NCBI GenBank assembly: GCA_002887195.1
Contig: PJAB01000955.1
Coordinates: forward strand, 1 to 18,739
Direction: 5' to 3'
Length of the DNA stretch: 18,739 nucleotides
From: Chrysochromulina parva
Taxonomy: Eukaryota > Haptophyta > Prymnesiales > Chrysochromulinaceae
Numbering within the stretch: position 1 is the stretch's first letter; every line of letters starts with the position of its first letter. Below, in pieces: positions 16,253-18,739 of this stretch. The notes beneath the pieces are model-generated. The model saw nothing but the letters and a program-made list of their open reading frames with translations. It made no database searches and had not been told where the DNA came from. The translations under genes were made by a program, and so were the position numbers.

Positions 16253-18712
16253 CTAGAGCTCATCGGCGAGGGACGAGACGAGCGCAAATTCGCCTACCGA
16301 GGGCGGGGAGGCACTCGGCGCGATGGCACCGAAGGAGGATGCGGTCGCCGCTTCTGGCGAGCCGATGAGGGCGGGCGGTGGCGGGGCTGGGGCAGGGCCA
16401 AACACCGACGATGTTGCCGGGGCGGGCGCAAAGGGCGATGCAGTGGCCGATGCTGGGGAGTCAAAGAGGCCCCCACCAGCACGCGGGGCGCCAAAGGGTG
16501 AGGTGGTGGGCGCCGGCGCCAGCGCCGGCGCCGGATTCGCGCCTCCAAAGCTGAACCCGGACGACGCTGCCGCTGCAGGCGCTGGCGGGGCGGGCGCAAA
16601 GGGCGATGACGGCGGGTAGTCCCAGCCGCGCGGCGCGCCACCGCCACCCGACATGCTCGATGGGACATTGCGACGCGCGCAATCGGGCTCTACGCCCATC
16701 TTTCGTAGCTCCTCGCGGAGGCGGTCGGCGGTGGCAAAGTCCTTGGCGCGCTTGGCCGCCACCCACTTGTCCAATTGCGACTCGATCTGCGAATCGCGCG
16801 CGTGAGCGGCGCCATACGCGCCGCCGCCGTATGGAGCGCCGTATGGAGCGGCGCCTGGCGTTCCCGCGGCGCCGAAGGCGGGCTTAGGGGCGAAGAGGGA
16901 AGGCGCTCCTCCAAGTGGAGAGGAGGCGGCAGCGCCGCCTCCAAAGGGGGAAGCGGCGGGCGGCGCCACTCCCCCAAACGGTGCGCCTCCAAAGAGGGAA
17001 GCGGCGGGCGGCGCCACTCCCCCAAACGGTGCGGGCGAGGAAGCCACACCCCCAATCGGCGCTGGCGCGCTGCCCAACAGGCCGCAGGAGGGTGCGGAAG
17101 CACCGCCGCCAGACAGGCCGCTGGGCGCGGGAGCGCCACCGAAAAAATGGCATGCTCTCAAACTCCCAACTGCGCGGGCTGCGGCCTCCTTGCCTTTAGC
17201 GTCGCCGTCACGCATGAGCGCCTTGAGCGATTCGACGGCGCCCGCCGCAACCATCGCAGCCTCATTGGCAGCGTTGCCGTTGGACAGATTCCCCAAGGCG
17301 AGGGCTGCGTACCTCTTGCCTTCAGCGTCGCCGTCGCGCACGAGCGCCGCGAGCGGCACGATGGCGCCCGCCGCTGCGATCGCCGCTTGAGCGTCGCCGT
17401 CGCGCACGAGCGCCGCGAGCGGCACGATGGCGCCCGCCGCTGCGATCGCCGCCGTATTGGCAGCGTTGCCGTTCGACAGATTCCCCAAGGCGTGGGCTGC
17501 GTACGCCTTGCCTTGAGCGTCGCCATCGCGCACGAGCGCCGCGAGGGGCACGATGGCACCCGCCGCTGCGATCGCCGCCGTAGTGGCAGCGTTGCCGATC
17601 GACAGATTCCCCAAGGCGTGGGCTGCGTACGCCTTGCCTTGAGCGTCGCCGTCGCGCACGAGCGCCGCGAGGGGCACGATGGCGCCCGCCGCTGCGATTG
17701 CCGCCTTATTGGCAGCGTTGCCGATCGACAGATACCCCAAGACGGCGGCTGCGTTCGCCTTGCCTTTAGCGTCGCCGTCGCGCACGAGCGCCGCGAGCGG
17801 CACGATGGCGCCCGCCGCCGCGATCGCCGCCTTATTGGCATCGTTGCGCGATAGCTTCCACAAGGCCTCCGCGGCTGCCGCACGCTCTTCGGCGGTGCCG
17901 TCCCCGAGCATCGCCACGAGTGGCGGGAAGACGCCGGCCGCGGCGAGTGCTTCACGCATCGGATCCATACATTGGTCTGCTGGCGCGTCGGCGAGAATCG
18001 CGATGCCACTCGCTACAGACTGCCGAGAGCCGCTAGGGCTCGCTTGGAGCAGCGCCACGAGCGCCCTTGCATCTCTGTCGGCTACTGCGCGCTGTGCCTC
18101 GGGCGACGCCGTCCGTGCCCAAGCTGCCCGTGTGTCGACTGGAGTTACGGCGGGGGGCGGCGCGCCGAAGAGGGAGGCGCTCATCGCCGGAGCCGCCGTT
18201 GCAAACGGGTTGGCGGCGAAGATCGACGTCCCAGCCGCTGGCGGGGCGCCAAAGGGCGAGGAAGCGATGAAGGGGGCGGGCGCAAAGGGCGATGCGGTCG
18301 CCGATGCCGGGGAGCCAAAGATGCCCCCACCAGCACGCGGGGCGCCAAAGGGTGAGGTGGTGGGCGCCGGCGCCGGCGCCGGATTCGCGCCTCCAAAGCT
18401 GAACCCGGACGACGCGGCCGCTGCAGGCGCTGGCGGGGCGGGTGCAAAGGGGGATGCGGTCGCCGATGCCGGGGAGCCAAAGATGCCCCCACCAGCACGC
18501 GGGGCGCCAAAGGGTGAGGTGGAGGCACCGCCGCCTCCAAACATCCCGCCGCCGCCGCCGAGTGCTGCGCCGAATGGAGCAGCCGCCGGAGCGGCGCCGC
18601 CAAAGGACAACGGCACGCATCCAAACGGCAAGGGGCCGCCCGTGGCTATTGGCGCACTGACCACCGCTCCGGCTACCGGTACAAGTGGCACGATCGAGGG
18701 CATCAGCGCCAT
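16253..18712 (-). CDS. FG-repeat (nucleoporin-like) protein with internal armadillo array and CysRS-like helix hairpin
   Basis: 819 residues from the ATG at 18710-18712 (AAGATGG, a strong context). The frame remains open to the right window edge, so the start could be farther upstream. Residues 1-180 are Ala/Pro/Gly-rich with 11 FG dipeptides in PFG, SFG and IFG contexts. Residues about 190-290 are helical and ARM-like. Residues about 290-510 form an armadillo array of near-identical 42-residue repeats (AAIAAAGAIVPLAALVRDGD and LGNLS cores). Residues about 515-635 hold another FG block. Residues 639-675 (QLDKWVAAKRAKDFATADRL onward) resemble the C-terminal helices of cysteinyl-tRNA synthetase. 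A third FG block follows; there are 21 FG dipeptides in all. FG domains line the nuclear pore and bind karyopherins, which are themselves ARM/HEAT solenoids. A pore-associated or transport role is inferred. No catalytic site is visible. Confidence 0.88.
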   Translation of the reverse strand: MALMPSIVPLVPVAGAVVSAPIATGGPLPFGCVPLSFGGAAPAAAPFGAALGGGGGMFGGGGASTSPFGAPRAGGGIFGSPASATASPFAPAPPAPAAAASSGFSFGGANPAPAPAPTTSPFGAPRAGGGIFGSPASATASPFAPAPFIASSPFGAPPAAGTSIFAANPFATAAPAMSASLFGAPPPAVTPVDTRAAWARTASPEAQRAVADRDARALVALLQASPSGSRQSVASGIAILADAPADQCMDPMREALAAAGVFPPLVAMLGDGTAEERAAAAEALWKLSRNDANKAAIAAAGAIVPLAALVRDGDAKGKANAAAVLGYLSIGNAANKAAIAAAGAIVPLAALVRDGDAQGKAYAAHALGNLSIGNAATTAAIAAAGAIVPLAALVRDGDAQGKAYAAHALGNLSNGNAANTAAIAAAGAIVPLAALVRDGDAQAAIAAAGAIVPLAALVRDGDAEGKRYAALALGNLSNGNAANEAAMVAAGAVESLKALMRDGDAKGKEAAARAVGSLRACHFFGGAPAPSGLSGGGASAPSCGLLGSAPAPIGGVASSPAPFGGVAPPAASLFGGAPFGGVAPPAASPFGGGAAASSPLGGAPSLFAPKPAFGAAGTPGAAPYGAPYGGGAYGAAHARDSQIESQLDKWVAAKRAKDFATADRLREELRKMGVEPDCARRNVPSSMSGGGGAPRGWDYPPSSPFAPAPPAPAAAASSGFSFGGANPAPALAPAPTTSPFGAPRAGGGLFDSPASATASPFAPAPATSSVFGPAPAPPPPALIGSPEAATASSFGAIAPSASPPSVGEFALVSSLADEL
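16424..16618 (-). repeat. FG-module repeat, C-terminal copy
   Basis: About 190 bp nearly identical in nucleotide sequence to 18278-18470 at the other end of the same gene. It encodes the same order of SPFAPAP, SSGFSFGGANP, SPFGAPRAGGG and SPASATASPFAP blocks. Differences are a few substitutions and a 6-bp length change in the GGCGCC-rich part. Confidence 0.9.
17199..17894 (-). repeat. tandem armadillo-coding repeats, 126-bp period with one 66-bp unit
   Basis: A landmark GCGTCGCC(G/A)TC on the plus strand occurs at 17199, 17325, 17391, 17517, 17643 and 17769. The intervals are therefore 126, 66, 126, 126 and 126 bp. Each 126-bp unit encodes one 42-residue armadillo repeat. The 66-bp unit encodes only 22 residues. 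Units are highly similar in nucleotide sequence, implying recent duplication or conversion. Confidence 0.93.
18278..18530 (-). repeat. FG-module repeat, N-terminal copies (one full, one partial)
   Basis: A full module (about 18278-18470) is followed by a partial overlapping one (about 18438-18530), both matching the C-terminal copy at 16424-16618. The segment encoding FGAPRAGGGIFGSPASATAS is repeated almost base for base within this stretch. Confidence 0.9.
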
Positions 18713-18739
18713 CTTGTCCGCGCTCGGCGCGAAGAAGCC

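Noticed and set aside
16775..17854. 359-residue plus-strand open frame antisense to the ARM/FG gene
   Set aside because: Its repetitive composition follows directly from the repeated minus-strand ARM and FG codons. It is Arg/Gly/His-rich with no family resemblance, while the minus strand gives recognisable ARM and FG repeats.
52..18712. RCC1 protein and FG-ARM protein as a linked nuclear-transport locus
   Set aside because: They sit at opposite ends of the window, 12 kb apart with unrelated genes between. The RCC1 protein's SHIPPO and EF-hand parts point to the cytoskeleton, so a shared Ran pathway is not supported.
1..18739. CRISPR array, phage, transposon or prokaryotic defence system
   Set aside because: The repeats present are coding tandem repeats, a 10-bp intronic minisatellite and short duplications. 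No spacer-repeat pattern, transposase, integrase or terminal inverted repeats of mobile-element type were seen, and the genes are eukaryotic with introns.

Overview
This window looks like nuclear DNA from a GC-rich, gene-dense unicellular eukaryote, most likely an alga with a complex red-type plastid such as a haptophyte or pelagophyte. That placement is inference. The supporting signs are long open frames with ATG starts in G/C- or A-favoured contexts, very short and rare spliceosomal introns (73, 93 and 174 nt, with donors GTGCGT, GTGAGT and GTATTC), eukaryote-only families, and one product with an N-terminus like an algal plastid presequence. No prokaryotic operons, tRNA, rRNA, CRISPR or transposase genes were seen.

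Layout, left to right. (1) + strand, 52-4122: a 1356-residue protein with RCC1 repeats, an Ala/Gly/Asp tandem tract, an EF-hand pair, SHIPPO-type PGxY motifs and a second EF-hand pair. It is probably a calcium-responsive axonemal or microtubule protein. (2) - strand, 4497-5423, and (3) + strand, 5501-6643, are a tightly spaced divergent pair: an acidic orphan protein and an orphan multi-pass membrane protein. (4) + strand, 7198-9646: the eukaryotic-type glutamate-cysteine ligase catalytic subunit, the first step of glutathione synthesis. Its start codon lies in a 4-nt coding piece upstream of a 73-nt intron. (5) + strand, 9762-10232: a CENP-X/MHF2 histone-fold protein, starting only about 115 nt after the ligase stop. 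(6) + strand, 10709-12886: a LisH-CTLH-WD40 protein whose single visible intron is almost entirely a 10-bp minisatellite. (7) - strand, 13077-13613: a small, possibly plastid-targeted protein with an mTERF-like segment and a C-terminal membrane helix. (8) + strand, 13836-14399: a short protein with a signal peptide. (9) - strand, 15050-15832: a two-PDZ-like-domain protein. (10) - strand, 16253-18712: an FG-nucleoporin-like protein with an internal armadillo array and a helix hairpin resembling the C-terminus of cysteinyl-tRNA synthetase.

The genes do not form a pathway; they look like an ordinary eukaryotic neighbourhood. The most unusual content is the FG-ARM-FG-hairpin-FG chimera at the right end and the RCC1/EF-hand/SHIPPO chimera at the left end. 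At gene-structure level the notable points are the split start codon region of the ligase, the minisatellite intron, and a 13-bp element shared by two promoters.
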